This document shows, piece by piece, positions 18,505 through 26,544 of a stretch of 64,000 nt of DNA. Each line of letters begins with the position of its first letter. The first letter of the stretch is position 1. The position numbers were made by a program, and so were the translations under genes. This DNA comes from VFKU01 sp038916785 (GTDB lineage: Bacteria; Hydrogenedentota; Hydrogenedentia; Hydrogenedentales; GCA-2746185): contig JBCLBO010000001.1 of the NCBI GenBank assembly GCA_038916785.1, forward strand, positions 1-64,000, given 5' to 3'. Below the pieces are notes generated by a model that made no database searches, was not told where the DNA came from, and worked only from the letters and a program-made list of their open reading frames with translations.

Positions 18505-18575
18505 CTTCGCTACCGCTCGCAATGACGGAGCTAGCGCCCGCACTGACGGGGCCACCGCTCGCACTGACGGGTCAG
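18505..18575. repeat. Degenerate CCGCTCGCACTGACGG repeats
   Basis: Three to four imperfect direct copies of a phrase like ACCGCTCGCAATGACGG lie between the HDOD and TIGR04073 genes. A related phrase (GCTACCGCTCAGAATGAC) occurs at about 32632-32650. These look like dispersed intergenic sequence, not coding. Confidence 0.5.
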
Positions 18576-18617
18576 GCAGAGTTCTCGGAGAAGGCTTGGG
18601 GCTCGCACCGGGGGCGA

Positions 18618-19001
18618 TTAGAATAGATACTCCGGCTCGATCATGGGGTCGTATCCGACCTTCTCATCCTGGTCCCAGAATCCGAAAAACTCGTAGACGC
18701 CGATTCCGAAGCGCATGAAGAATTTTGTCGTGCCGACGACGGTGCCGTGGGCGATGACTTGGGTGAGCGGACGCCCCTGGCGAATACTGCGGTCCCACGC
18801 GAGGGGAATTTCGGCCCATCCGAAGAGGACATTCGAGAGGCCGCGTCCCATCTTTTCAAGGCGCTCCTGGAATTTGGTCGGATGGGGTACGCCCTGATCG
18901 GGATCGTAGCTTTGCGCGGCGGCGATGGGCGAGACGATCATGGAGGCGATTACGAGGAGCGCAATCAGCCGAAACGATTTGACCGCCTGATACCGCCGCA
19001 T
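18618..19001 (-). CDS. TIGR04073-family exosortase system-associated protein
   Basis: A 127-residue exported protein with a signal peptide (about 1-28, ending AAAQ). A compact core follows with the family phrases LEKMGRGLSNVLFGWAEIPLAWDRS and GTVVGTTKFFMRFGIGVYEFFGF. The family occurs in genomes carrying exosortase/PEP-CTERM sorting; its function is unknown, and no exosortase gene is in this window. The start at 19001 has a strong GGAGG upstream and lies about 38 bases below a good sigma-70 promoter. Confidence 0.75.
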   Translation of the reverse strand: MRRYQAVKSFRLIALLVIASMIVSPIAAAQSYDPDQGVPHPTKFQERLEKMGRGLSNVLFGWAEIPLAWDRSIRQGRPLTQVIAHGTVVGTTKFFMRFGIGVYEFFGFWDQDEKVGYDPMIEPEYLF

Positions 19002-19045
19002 GAATGGACCTCCGTCAAGGGACTGCGAAGAACGCCCTGAAACGA

Positions 19046-19074
19046 AGGATAACATAGGGGGTGTGGGGTGTCAA
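19046..19074 (-). promoter_or_regulatory. Sigma-70-type promoter for the TIGR04073 gene
   Basis: On the minus strand: TTGACA (19069-19074), a 17-bp spacer and TATCCT (19046-19051). It is well placed for the start at 19001. Confidence 0.6.
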
Positions 19075-19279
19075 ACCCTATCGCGCCAATATCTTAGAGC
19101 GAAGACGGACCGTCTTGTTGTTTCGAAACATGGCGTGGCGATTGAAAAACGTATCGGTGGATGGGGGTCGGGACAGGATCGCGAAAATAGCCAAGCCATT
19201 GTTCCGCAGCGTGTTACGAAATGGGCGATCCTTGGCACGGGCCTTGGCATTTGCTGGGCAGACAATTTGGATACAGACG

Positions 19280-19318
19280 CCGCCGAGCGGATCGCGATCG
19301 GTCCGCGCGGCGGTTTTT
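19280..19318 (+). terminator. Rho-independent terminator-like hairpin on the plus strand
   Basis: A stem of CCGCC...GCGGA pairing with TCCGC...GGCGG (19280-19313) is followed by TTTTT (19314-19318). No plus-strand gene precedes it, so what it would terminate is unclear. The rest of the 19002-19342 gap holds only the promoter of the TIGR04073 gene. Confidence 0.45.
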
Positions 19319-19342
19319 GTCTCACGCGGAGGCGTGGAGAGA

Positions 19343-20233
19343 TTAGTCGCGGAGCGGGACGTTTTTGCGGACGACTCGGCCGTGTTCGCGCGTGAGGAGG
19401 GTGATCGAGTCGACGCCGTTGGCGACGAGGTAGTCGCGGGCGAGACCGATGTCTTTGCCCACTTGCGCGGGGCCGTGGCTGTCGTCGCCGAAACAGAAGG
19501 GGATGCCGCGCGCGTGCGCTTCGCGCACGAGCCAGGGGCGGGGATACGGAGAGCCGAGTCCCTTGCGGATGCCGGCGGTGTTCAGATCGAGGATGCCGTT
19601 GTGCGCGCGGACGACGTCGAGCGCGGCGAGCGCCGATTCGCGGACGGGGGGCGTCTCAACGGACTCGGGCGTGGGCGCGTTTCGGCGGACGAGATCGAAA
19701 TGCGTGACGATCTCGGGGCGCAGCGCGCGGACCATCTCGGCAAGGTCGGAATAGTAGGCGATAGCGAGACGCTCGACGCTCCCGGCGATCTCAACGGCCT
19801 TCGCATAGAGCGGCGGCGGGCCATCGATGGTCGTATCGAAGACGTGATGGACGGAACCGGCGATATATTCGAATCGGTATTTCTCGCGTAGCGCGAGCAT
19901 GGTGTCGGCGTAGGACTCTTTCGGCACGGCCTCGGTCTCGAATCCGCGCAAGACGACCAGGCGCCCCTCGAATTCCTGCGAAAGTTCCGCAAGGTCGCGG
20001 GCGTAGTCGTCGAATTTCCGGTGCAGCGTGTCGAGGTCCCAGCCGAGCGCGCGCTCCTCGTCGTAGAGGTAGCGCTCGTGCGGGCGCGGGGCGTGCTCGG
20101 TGACGCCGAAGGTTTGGTAGCCGAACTCGGCCGCGGCTTCGAGGACTTCGCGCAACGTACCCACGGCGTGATCGCAGTACGTGCCGGAGTGTCCGCCGTG
20201 GAGCGAGACTTTCCAGGGTGTTGATTCTGGCAT
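19343..20233 (-). CDS. PHP-domain histidinol-phosphatase-like protein (HisJ type)
   Basis: A 296-residue PHP-superfamily phosphoesterase of the HisJ type, probably histidinol phosphatase or a related phosphatase using a trinuclear metal site. Motifs are YCDHAVGTLREVLEAA, GVTEHAP, GSVHHV, EIVTHFDLVR, LDLNTAG and FGDDSHGPAQVG. The first metal motif, usually HxH, reads HGGHS here. The start at 20233 (MPESTPWKVSLHGGHS) was chosen because similarity begins there. No other his genes are nearby. Confidence 0.8.
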   Translation of the reverse strand: MPESTPWKVSLHGGHSGTYCDHAVGTLREVLEAAAEFGYQTFGVTEHAPRPHERYLYDEERALGWDLDTLHRKFDDYARDLAELSQEFEGRLVVLRGFETEAVPKESYADTMLALREKYRFEYIAGSVHHVFDTTIDGPPPLYAKAVEIAGSVERLAIAYYSDLAEMVRALRPEIVTHFDLVRRNAPTPESVETPPVRESALAALDVVRAHNGILDLNTAGIRKGLGSPYPRPWLVREAHARGIPFCFGDDSHGPAQVGKDIGLARDYLVANGVDSITLLTREHGRVVRKNVPLRD

Positions 20234-20356
20234 GGGGCGGGCGCACCTTTGATGACGGCGCACGTTAACAGAGCGGCGGTGGCGCGGACAAGCGGCCTTG
20301 CGCGGGGCGGGCCGCCGTGCGAGACTGTGCGGCACTGTAGGGAGGGAGTTCAGACT

Positions 20357-21223
20357 ATGCGGAACGTACTCATCGCACTCTTGGTCTCGGCGGGCGCATC
20401 GGCGCAGCTTACGGCGGGCCCGGTGGAGTTGGTGTCCGACAAGAACAATTTCTCGGAGGGCCCGCTGTGGCTTGGGGAGGGGAAGTGGATTTTTAGCGAC
20501 ATTCCGAAGAACGGGATTTTCGCCGCGGACGGATCGGTGTACCGGCAGCCGAGCAACGGCGCGAACGGACTGACGCTGGATCGGCAGGGGCGTCTGATCG
20601 CGTGCGAGAGTATGAAGCACCGGATCACGCGGACCGAGGCGGACGGCACGATCACGGTGCTGGCCGAGAGCTACGACGACAAACCGCTCAATGGCACGAA
20701 CGACGTCGTGGTTGGCGTGGACGGCACGATCTATTTCACCGACCCGACCGGGCCGAAGAAGGACGACGGGACTGGGCAGGGATTCAGCGGCGTGTACGCA
20801 ATCGCGCCGGACGGTCCGAGCCTCACGCTGATTTCCGATGATCTGAAGTATCCGAACGGCATCTCGATGGCGCCCGACGGCAAGACGCTCTACGTGGGCG
20901 ATTTTCTTGGCGGCTTCATTCGCGCGTATGACCTGTCCGCGGAGGGGAAGGCAAGCAACCCCCGCGTGTTCTGCGAGGTGAAGAATCCCGACGGATTCAA
21001 GGTGGACATGGCGGGGCGCGTGTGGTCGTCGTCGTCAAAAGGGATTCAGGTGTTTGGTGCGGATGGAAAATTCATCGAGACCGTGGACTTTCTGGGGACG
21101 CCGACGAACTGCGCGTTTGGAGGCGCCGATGGGCGGACCCTGTTTATCACCGCGCGCAAGATGGTTTATACGGTGTTGGTGAAGGAGCCCGGCATCGTGC
21201 CCGCGGCGCAGGCGGCCCAGTAG
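20357..21223 (+). CDS. Exported SMP-30/gluconolactonase-family protein
   Basis: A 288-residue six-bladed propeller of the SMP-30/gluconolactonase family: FSEGPLWLGEGKWIFSDI, GLTLDRQGRLIACE, GTNDVVVGVDGTIYFTDPT, YPNGISMAPDGKTLYVGD, PDGFKVDMAGRVWSSSSKGI. Family members hydrolyse sugar lactones or similar esters using one Ca2+ or Zn2+. A signal peptide at residues 1-21 places it outside the cytoplasm. The start at 20357 has GGAGGG ten bases upstream. It stands alone, and its substrate is not deducible. Confidence 0.85.
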   Translation: MRNVLIALLVSAGASAQLTAGPVELVSDKNNFSEGPLWLGEGKWIFSDIPKNGIFAADGSVYRQPSNGANGLTLDRQGRLIACESMKHRITRTEADGTITVLAESYDDKPLNGTNDVVVGVDGTIYFTDPTGPKKDDGTGQGFSGVYAIAPDGPSLTLISDDLKYPNGISMAPDGKTLYVGDFLGGFIRAYDLSAEGKASNPRVFCEVKNPDGFKVDMAGRVWSSSSKGIQVFGADGKFIETVDFLGTPTNCAFGGADGRTLFITARKMVYTVLVKEPGIVPAAQAAQ

Positions 21224-21341
21224 TGAATTGCAAAATGGCAGGCGTGGGCCTAGAATCCGGGCCTGCTGAATATGGCGCCCGGCGAGCATCGCGTGCGCGA
21301 AACCGCGGCGCACGAAGGCGCCGCGCACAGTCAGGGCATGG

Positions 21342-22247
21342 ATGACCCCAGTGGACTATCTGAATCAAGGCCCGTCCGAGGGCGGCAACTACGAGCACGC
21401 GTGGGCGGGCATCTATTTGTCCGCGCATCTCGTCTCGGACATTGGCAAGCGGCGCGAGCGGAACGAAGACTCGTGTCTGATGGCGGCGCCGAACGACATC
21501 GACCTGCTCGATAGTTGCGGGTTCCTCTTTGCCGTGGCCGACGGGATGGGCGGCGCGAGCGCGGGGGAGCGGGCGAGCCGGCTCGCGCTTGATACCTTCT
21601 CGGAGTCGTTCTACCGGGGCGCTCCGACGAACCTGCCCGAGCGGATGCGGATGTCGATTGAGGACGCGAACGCGAAGGTCTACCAGGCCTCCGAGAGCGA
21701 TCCGGAGTTGCACGGCATGGGCACTACGCTGACGGCGATGACACTCGTGGGCGACGCGGCCTATGTTGGGCAGGTGGGGGACAGCCGGGTGTACTTGCAA
21801 CGGCCCGACGCGCCGCTCGTGCAGTTGACCGAGGACCATTCGCTCGTGGCCGAGCAGTTGCGCGAGGGCCTGCTCAGCGCCGAGGAGGCGCGCAATCACG
21901 TGATGAAAAACCTGATCACGCGCGCGATTGGGATCAAGACTGAAGTGGAAGTGGATCTCTACGGCGTACAGGTGCAGAAGGGCGACACGCTGCTGCTGTG
22001 CTCCGACGGACTCTGCAACTTCGTCAGCGATCCCGACATCGCCAATTGCCTGCACGTGAAGACGCCGCGCGCCGCCGCGCGGCTGCTCGTGGGCAAGGCG
22101 CTCGAGGGCGGCGGGAACGACAACATCACCGTCGCGGTCATTCGCGTGACGGATTCTCCGCCGCGCCGGCCGCTCCAGTTGGGGTGCAGGCCCGTGGAAA
22201 CCCCGCAGACGGGGTTCGTCACGCGGCTCAAGCGGTTGTTCGGGTAG
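21342..22247 (+). CDS. PP2C-family serine/threonine phosphatase
   Basis: A 301-residue bacterial Stp/PrpC-like phosphatase that reverses Ser/Thr phosphorylation with a two-metal centre. Motifs: KRRERNEDSCL, FAVADGMGGASAGERAS, GMGTTLTAM, YVGQVGDSRVYL, LTEDHSLV, LLLCSDGLCNFVSD and GGGNDNITVAV. All metal-binding Asp residues are present. No partner kinase is adjacent. The start at 21342 gives a typical short leader before the domain, though the ribosome binding site is weak. Confidence 0.9.
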   Translation: MTPVDYLNQGPSEGGNYEHAWAGIYLSAHLVSDIGKRRERNEDSCLMAAPNDIDLLDSCGFLFAVADGMGGASAGERASRLALDTFSESFYRGAPTNLPERMRMSIEDANAKVYQASESDPELHGMGTTLTAMTLVGDAAYVGQVGDSRVYLQRPDAPLVQLTEDHSLVAEQLREGLLSAEEARNHVMKNLITRAIGIKTEVEVDLYGVQVQKGDTLLLCSDGLCNFVSDPDIANCLHVKTPRAAARLLVGKALEGGGNDNITVAVIRVTDSPPRRPLQLGCRPVETPQTGFVTRLKRLFG

Positions 22248-22316
22248 GGAGGACCTTAGTCCTCCGGCTCCGCGTGAGGACTATGATCTTTTCGATGACG
22301 AGTTAAAGCGTCTAAC

Positions 22317-22390
22317 AATACCCGACGCCGGCCGCCATGAACCCGCATGGGCGGGCCGCCCATGCTACGATCGTTGGGAGTTGTTACAGG
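22317..22390. repeat. Copy B of a ~75-bp dispersed repeat
   Basis: Matches 8644-8717. It is nearly identical over the first ~55 bases, with one change in the central palindrome (22344-22369), then looser similarity through TTGTTACAG. A small palindrome (AGGACCTTAGTCCT) lies just upstream at about 22250-22264. Confidence 0.8.
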
Positions 22391-22400
22391 CCTTTGGTAT

Positions 22401-23177
22401 TTATGCCGGATCTTCGGCGGGCGCCGTGGCGGGTTCCGGAGCGACAGACTCCGGGGCCGGCTCCGGGGGCGCTGGTTCCGCGGATTCGGTTTTCGCTTTC
22501 GGCACGAAGGTGATCGAACCCTGCTCAAGTTTTACTGAATCGATCTGGCGGATGAGGGTGCGCGCGTCGGGGTCGTGGTCCCAGCGATCGGCAAAATCCT
22601 CGCCGCGCGTTTGCGTGAGATACCGCTCGGGGACGGCCTCGCCCTTGAAGGTGGCGGACTCGAGATAAATGTCCGGGTCGTCGTTGTTCAGCGAGACGTC
22701 AAAGGTCGCGGAGCCGTTGAAGTAGCGGCCGTGGAATCCGGGAAACCAGTCGAGCGCTACGCTCAATTTTCCAGTGACTCCGCCGTCTTCGATCACCAGG
22801 TACAGCAGTCCGCCGTAGATGTCTTTCAGGTCCGGGTGGTTTTGCAGGAGCGCGTTCAATTCCTGCTCGCTCAGCGTCAGGCTGGGCAGCGGTTTTGCGG
22901 CGCGCAGGTCGCGGGCGTATTCGTCCACGCGGGTGATGAGCGCCTGGATCTGGTCTGCCGGAATGTCGATCGTCGGCAGCTCGACTGGCGCGGTCTCGGT
23001 GTACTTCTCGCGGACCTCGCGCACGAAATTGCGTCCGACGATGAACGCGATCAAGCCGCCGATCAGCGCGAGCACGACTAGCGTGACGCAGCCGTAGAGG
23101 AAGCAGTTCCCGCGGTCCTCGCGGAAACGCGGCAAGAGCGTTTGGAGCGGACGATTGTCGTTCATGTACGGCCTCAT
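22401..23177 (-). CDS. Single-pass membrane protein of unknown function
   Basis: Not recognised as a named family. The 258-residue product has one transmembrane segment (about residues 26-47, LYGCVTLVVLALIGGLIAFIV) after a short basic cytoplasmic tail. An extracytoplasmic domain follows with LTLSEQELNALLQNHPDL and a beta-rich stretch (GVTGKLSVALDWFPGFHGRYFNG). The tail is rich in Ala, Pro and Glu. An internal start at 23165 (MNDNRP) is also possible. The domain may bind lipid or a partner protein, but nothing in the sequence settles this. Confidence 0.6.
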   Translation of the reverse strand: MRPYMNDNRPLQTLLPRFREDRGNCFLYGCVTLVVLALIGGLIAFIVGRNFVREVREKYTETAPVELPTIDIPADQIQALITRVDEYARDLRAAKPLPSLTLSEQELNALLQNHPDLKDIYGGLLYLVIEDGGVTGKLSVALDWFPGFHGRYFNGSATFDVSLNNDDPDIYLESATFKGEAVPERYLTQTRGEDFADRWDHDPDARTLIRQIDSVKLEQGSITFVPKAKTESAEPAPPEPAPESVAPEPATAPAEDPA

Positions 23178-23273
23178 CGTTTTGACTCTCCCTCATGGTA
23201 CATGGGTCTCGGCGTCAGGCCAATCTACCGCGCCGGGCGGAATTTATTCATGTCCTCAGCAGCCCGTTGAGGT

Positions 23274-23336
23274 CGCCAGAGTGGAAGAGCCGTCGCGGCT
23301 CTGCTGAAGCGGCGAGACGCCGCTTCCACTCTGGCG
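23274..23336. repeat. Compound inverted repeat with two inner hairpins
   Basis: Outer 14-bp arms (23274-23287 and 23323-23336) enclose two smaller hairpins (AGAGCC/GGCTCT and AAGCGGCG/CGCCGCTT). A related GTGGAAGCGGCG unit is at 42484-42507. Confidence 0.75.
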
Positions 23337-23390
23337 GCCCGATGACTTGAGAGCACAGGGTACGCCGCGTTGGAGTTTTTCAACGGGCTT

Positions 23391-23744
23391 TCAGCGGCGG
23401 CGCGGGCCGCGGCGGCGGCGGTGGTGGCGCTTTCGGCGGGAGGTGTTGCGGGCGGGGGGCTCGCCCGTCCCGGTGGCCATGCGCGCGCCGGCGTCGCCCA
23501 CTTCGAAGACGGCGGCTTCGCCGGCGGCGTTGAAGTTTTCGCAGCGCGGGCACTGCGAGAGTTCCTCCGCTTGTTCGTCGAGGTAGGTGCAGCCGCAAAA
23601 GGTGCATTTCCAGAGAAACTGCTGGCCGAGGCGGCGTTGTGGCCGGCGCACGTTGATCTCGGTGTAGAGCCAGATGCCGCCGGCGAGCAGGCCGAGCAGA
23701 ATCGAGTACAGCGCGAGGGCCTGGGGCAGCTCGATGGTAATCAC
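23391..23744 (-). CDS. Small membrane protein with a zinc ribbon
   Basis: A 117-residue protein with one N-terminal transmembrane segment (about residues 8-27). A two-CxxC zinc ribbon follows (CTFCGCTYLDE...CPRC, about residues 46-68), then a very basic, low-complexity tail of Arg, His and Lys. The family is unknown. Its start overlaps the stop of the TonB-like gene (ATGA), placing it last in the argCJB-exbBD-tonB-like run. The basic tail could bind nucleic acid or phospholipid heads, but this is a guess. Confidence 0.65.
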   Translation of the reverse strand: MITIELPQALALYSILLGLLAGGIWLYTEINVRRPQRRLGQQFLWKCTFCGCTYLDEQAEELSQCPRCENFNAAGEAAVFEVGDAGARMATGTGEPPARNTSRRKRHHRRRRGPRRR

Positions 23745-24526
23745 GGCGCGTAGCTCCCCGCGCGCACGATGAACGTGCCCGATTGAAGCTCCGGGCCATC
23801 GCCGAGCAGCGGCTCGAAGCGGTAGCGCCCCAGCGCGTCACCGGCAGAGCGGACGATCTCGTTGGCGTTCGAGAGTACATTGAAACCGCCCACGACTCTG
23901 CCGTCGCGATCCACTTGGAACACCAGCGTGAGCGGTTCCGGCAACGCCTCGGGCGCAAGGCCCCAGAGCGCGTCGATCGGCGCGACGACGAGGACCTTGC
24001 GATCCTTGGGCGGCGAGAGCCACTCGATGTAGGCCTCGAAACCCGGCGCGGGCCGGCTGACGGGTGTTGGAGGGGCGGGGCGATCCTCCGGCGGGCCAAA
24101 GGTGAGCCGGGAAAGGGTCTGGCCGAGAGAGCCGAATCGGCTTTCACGGCCGCTCGGTCCGTCGCCGGCCGCTCCGGCGAAGAACTCGTCGTAGCGCGAG
24201 CGAGTCTCGAGCGCCTCCTGTCTCATGCGCAACTGGTCCAACTTTTCGAACTTTAGCGCGGGCAGTTCAATCGCGGGTAAGAGATCGGGCGGATCGGCCG
24301 GCGCGGCGCCGGTGAAGTCCGGCCCGGCGAGGCTGAGGCGATCCGGGGGCGCGGGATCGGCGGCGGGCATGGGTGGCGTTTCGCGGATGACGACGCTGAA
24401 ATATTCGACGTCTTTATGGGGGAACGAGAAGACGATTCGGAACAGGGTGACGGCGGAGACGTGTAGGAGCAGCGAGAGCACGAGCGCGCGCGCGAAAATG
24501 CGGTCGCTGCGGCGCCGCGCGATCAT
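23741..24526 (-). CDS. TonB-like energy-transducer protein
   Basis: A 261-residue protein with one N-terminal transmembrane segment (LVLSLLLHVSAVTLFRIVF), a Pro-rich middle and a C-terminal domain. That domain has the TonB-type pattern LTLVFQVDRDGRVVGGFNVLSNANEIVRS...ALGRYRFEPL, though it is degenerate. In TonB systems this protein carries energy from ExbB-ExbD to the outer membrane. It directly follows exbD with a four-base overlap, which supports the assignment. It is not a strong sequence match to classical TonB. Confidence 0.7.
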   Translation of the reverse strand: MIARRRSDRIFARALVLSLLLHVSAVTLFRIVFSFPHKDVEYFSVVIRETPPMPAADPAPPDRLSLAGPDFTGAAPADPPDLLPAIELPALKFEKLDQLRMRQEALETRSRYDEFFAGAAGDGPSGRESRFGSLGQTLSRLTFGPPEDRPAPPTPVSRPAPGFEAYIEWLSPPKDRKVLVVAPIDALWGLAPEALPEPLTLVFQVDRDGRVVGGFNVLSNANEIVRSAGDALGRYRFEPLLGDGPELQSGTFIVRAGSYAP

Positions 24527-24963
24527 TTCGGGTCGTCGAAGGGTTGCGCGCCGATGCCGAGGCGTTTGATGCCTACACTGTTGGCGATGCCGAGCACTTC
24601 GACGAGGCGGGCGGTGTCGGTGCGGGCATCGGTGCGCACGAGGAGTTGCAACTCGGGGCGCTTGCGGACTTCATCGGAGAGACGCTGCGTCAATGTCTTG
24701 ATCGAATCGATCTCCTCCGTGTCAATGTAGATTTTCCCCTTGCCGCCGGGGCCGTCGGCGCCGTAGGCGAGCGTGACGGAGAGGTCCTTCTGTTCGAGTT
24801 CGGTGGCGCCTTCGGCCTTGGGCATTTCGATCTTGATGGAACTCTGCACGACGAAGGTGGACGAGAGCATGAAGAAGAGGAGCAGATTGAACACGACGTC
24901 GATCATCGGCGTGAGATTGATCTCGGAGCCGGAGCGTTTCTTTCGCCGCTTGCGGAATTTCAT
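24523..24963 (-). CDS. ExbD/TolR-family transport protein
   Basis: A 146-residue biopolymer-transport protein. A basic N-terminus (KFRKRRKKRSGSEINLTPMIDVVFNLLLFFML) carries the conserved membrane Asp needed for proton-driven motor function. A periplasmic domain follows with DTEEIDSIKTLTQRL and LLVRTDARTDTARLVEVL. It works with the ExbB/TolQ protein encoded just upstream and the TonB-like protein downstream. Confidence 0.92.
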   Translation of the reverse strand: MKFRKRRKKRSGSEINLTPMIDVVFNLLLFFMLSSTFVVQSSIKIEMPKAEGATELEQKDLSVTLAYGADGPGGKGKIYIDTEEIDSIKTLTQRLSDEVRKRPELQLLVRTDARTDTARLVEVLGIANSVGIKRLGIGAQPFDDPK

Positions 24964-24972
24964 GGCGGGTCC

Positions 24973-25617
24973 TCAGCCGGCGCCGCGGGCGCGGTCTTTG
25001 GTGAGGAGATCGACGAGTTCGGAGGAGCTGACTTCCATTTCGAGCACCATGTTTTCGACGCGGCCGACGTAGTACTTGTGGACGACGATGGTGGGGATGG
25101 CGACGGCGAGGCCGGCGAAAGTGGTGATGAGGGCGTTGCCGATGCCCTCGGCGAGGTCGCTGGGGTTGACGAGGCCCTGCTTGTAGCGGATTTGTTCGAA
25201 GGCGAGGAGCATGCCCTGGACCGTGCCGAGCAGCCCGAGCAGCGGACCGATGCCGGCGCAGGTGTCCAATGCGGAGAGGTAGCGTTCGAGCCGCGGAATT
25301 TCGAGGTTGCCGGCGTCTTCCAGCGCCTCGCGGATGTCTTCCTTGGGCCGGTCGTGCTTGAGCAGGCCGGCGCGGAGGATTCGCGCGACGGGCACGTCGG
25401 TCTCGTCGCAGATTTCGATGGCCTCTTGCGGGCGGCCCTGGCGGAGCACGGTGCGCATAGTGTCCATCAATTCGCGCGTGTCGATGGTCGCGCGGCGCAA
25501 CACGAAGAAGCGCTCGATGGCGATGGCCAGCGCGATGATGGAGGTGGCGAGGATGGGCCACATGAGCACGCCGCCCGCGCGGAACCACTCGTAGACGCTC
25601 AGAGAATGACTGGGCAC
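24973..25617 (-). CDS. ExbB/TolQ/MotA-family proton channel protein
   Basis: A 214-residue membrane protein with three transmembrane segments. The family signature is in LDTCAGIGPLLGLLGTVQGMLLAF and LITTFAGLAVAIPTIVVHKYY. Together with the ExbD homologue it forms the proton-driven motor. The GTG start has GGGGGAAGG just upstream. The gap to argB is only 27 bases, so it may be read through from the arginine genes. Confidence 0.92.
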   Translation of the reverse strand: MPSHSLSVYEWFRAGGVLMWPILATSIIALAIAIERFFVLRRATIDTRELMDTMRTVLRQGRPQEAIEICDETDVPVARILRAGLLKHDRPKEDIREALEDAGNLEIPRLERYLSALDTCAGIGPLLGLLGTVQGMLLAFEQIRYKQGLVNPSDLAEGIGNALITTFAGLAVAIPTIVVHKYYVGRVENMVLEMEVSSSELVDLLTKDRARGAG

Positions 25618-25644
25618 GCGGCCTTCCCCCTGGGGTCGCCCGGC

Positions 25645-26544
25645 TTAGTGGGTGACCAGCGTGCCCAGGCCAGCCTGCGTGAAGATTTCGACGAGGAGGG
25701 CGTGCGGCACGCGCCCGTCAATTATATGAGTGCGGCGCACGCCGTAATCAAGTGCCTTGTGGCAGGCTTCAATCTTGGGGATCATGCCGCCGGCGATGAC
25801 GCCGTGCTTGGTGAGTTCTTCGACTTCGGCGTAGCGCAGGTGGCGAATCAGGGAGCTTTCGTCGTTCACTTCGCGCAGTAGGCCGGGTTGATCGGTGAGG
25901 AAGATGAGTTTTTCCGCCGTGATGGCGGCGGCGATTTCGCCAGCGGCCGTGTCGGCGTTCACGTTCCAGGTGCGGCCTTCGGTGTCGGTGGCGATCGACG
26001 CGATGACGGGGATCATGTCGTTCGCGCAGAGGACCTGGATGATCTTGAAATGGACGGTGACGATCTCGCCGACGTTGCCGAGATCGACACCGTCTTCGCT
26101 GACGAGTTTGCGCGCGTGGAGCAGGTTGGCGTCTTTGCCGCAGAGGCCCACGGCCTCGCCGCCGGCTTTGTTGATGAGGGCGACGATGTCCTTGTTCGTG
26201 CTGCCGGCGAGGACCATTTCGACGATGGCGATGGTGTCGTTGTCGGTGATGCGCAGTCCACCGTGGAATTTGGACGGGATGTTCAGCCGCTGGAGCATGC
26301 GCGTGATTTCGGGGCCGCCGCCGTGCACGACGACCGGATTGATGCCGACGTATTTCATCAGCACGATGTCTTCGGCGGTGAGCCGGCGGATGGCGGGGTC
26401 TTCCATGGCCGCGCCGCCGTACTTGATGACGATGGTCTTGCCGGCGAACTCGCGGATGTACGGGAGTGCCTCGACGAGGACGCCGGCCTTCTGGATGAAG
26501 GCCTTCATTTGCTTGGACGAGAGGGCGTCTGAGGATTCGCTCAT
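25645..26544 (-). CDS. argB: Acetylglutamate kinase
   Basis: Phosphorylates N-acetylglutamate, the second step of arginine synthesis. Amino-acid kinase fold: TIVIKYGGAAMED, VVVHGGGPEITRML, GLCGKDANLL, NVNADTAAGEIAAAI and LIFLTDQPGLL. The 299-residue length is normal. The N-terminal extension before the first beta strand resembles that of arginine-sensitive forms, so feedback control is possible. It abuts argJ (TAAATG) in the same operon. Confidence 0.95.
   Translation of the reverse strand: MSESSDALSSKQMKAFIQKAGVLVEALPYIREFAGKTIVIKYGGAAMEDPAIRRLTAEDIVLMKYVGINPVVVHGGGPEITRMLQRLNIPSKFHGGLRITDNDTIAIVEMVLAGSTNKDIVALINKAGGEAVGLCGKDANLLHARKLVSEDGVDLGNVGEIVTVHFKIIQVLCANDMIPVIASIATDTEGRTWNVNADTAAGEIAAAITAEKLIFLTDQPGLLREVNDESSLIRHLRYAEVEELTKHGVIAGGMIPKIEACHKALDYGVRRTHIIDGRVPHALLVEIFTQAGLGTLVTH

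Noticed and set aside
24544..25881. 445-residue plus-strand open frame
   Set aside because: Antisense to exbD, exbB and argB.
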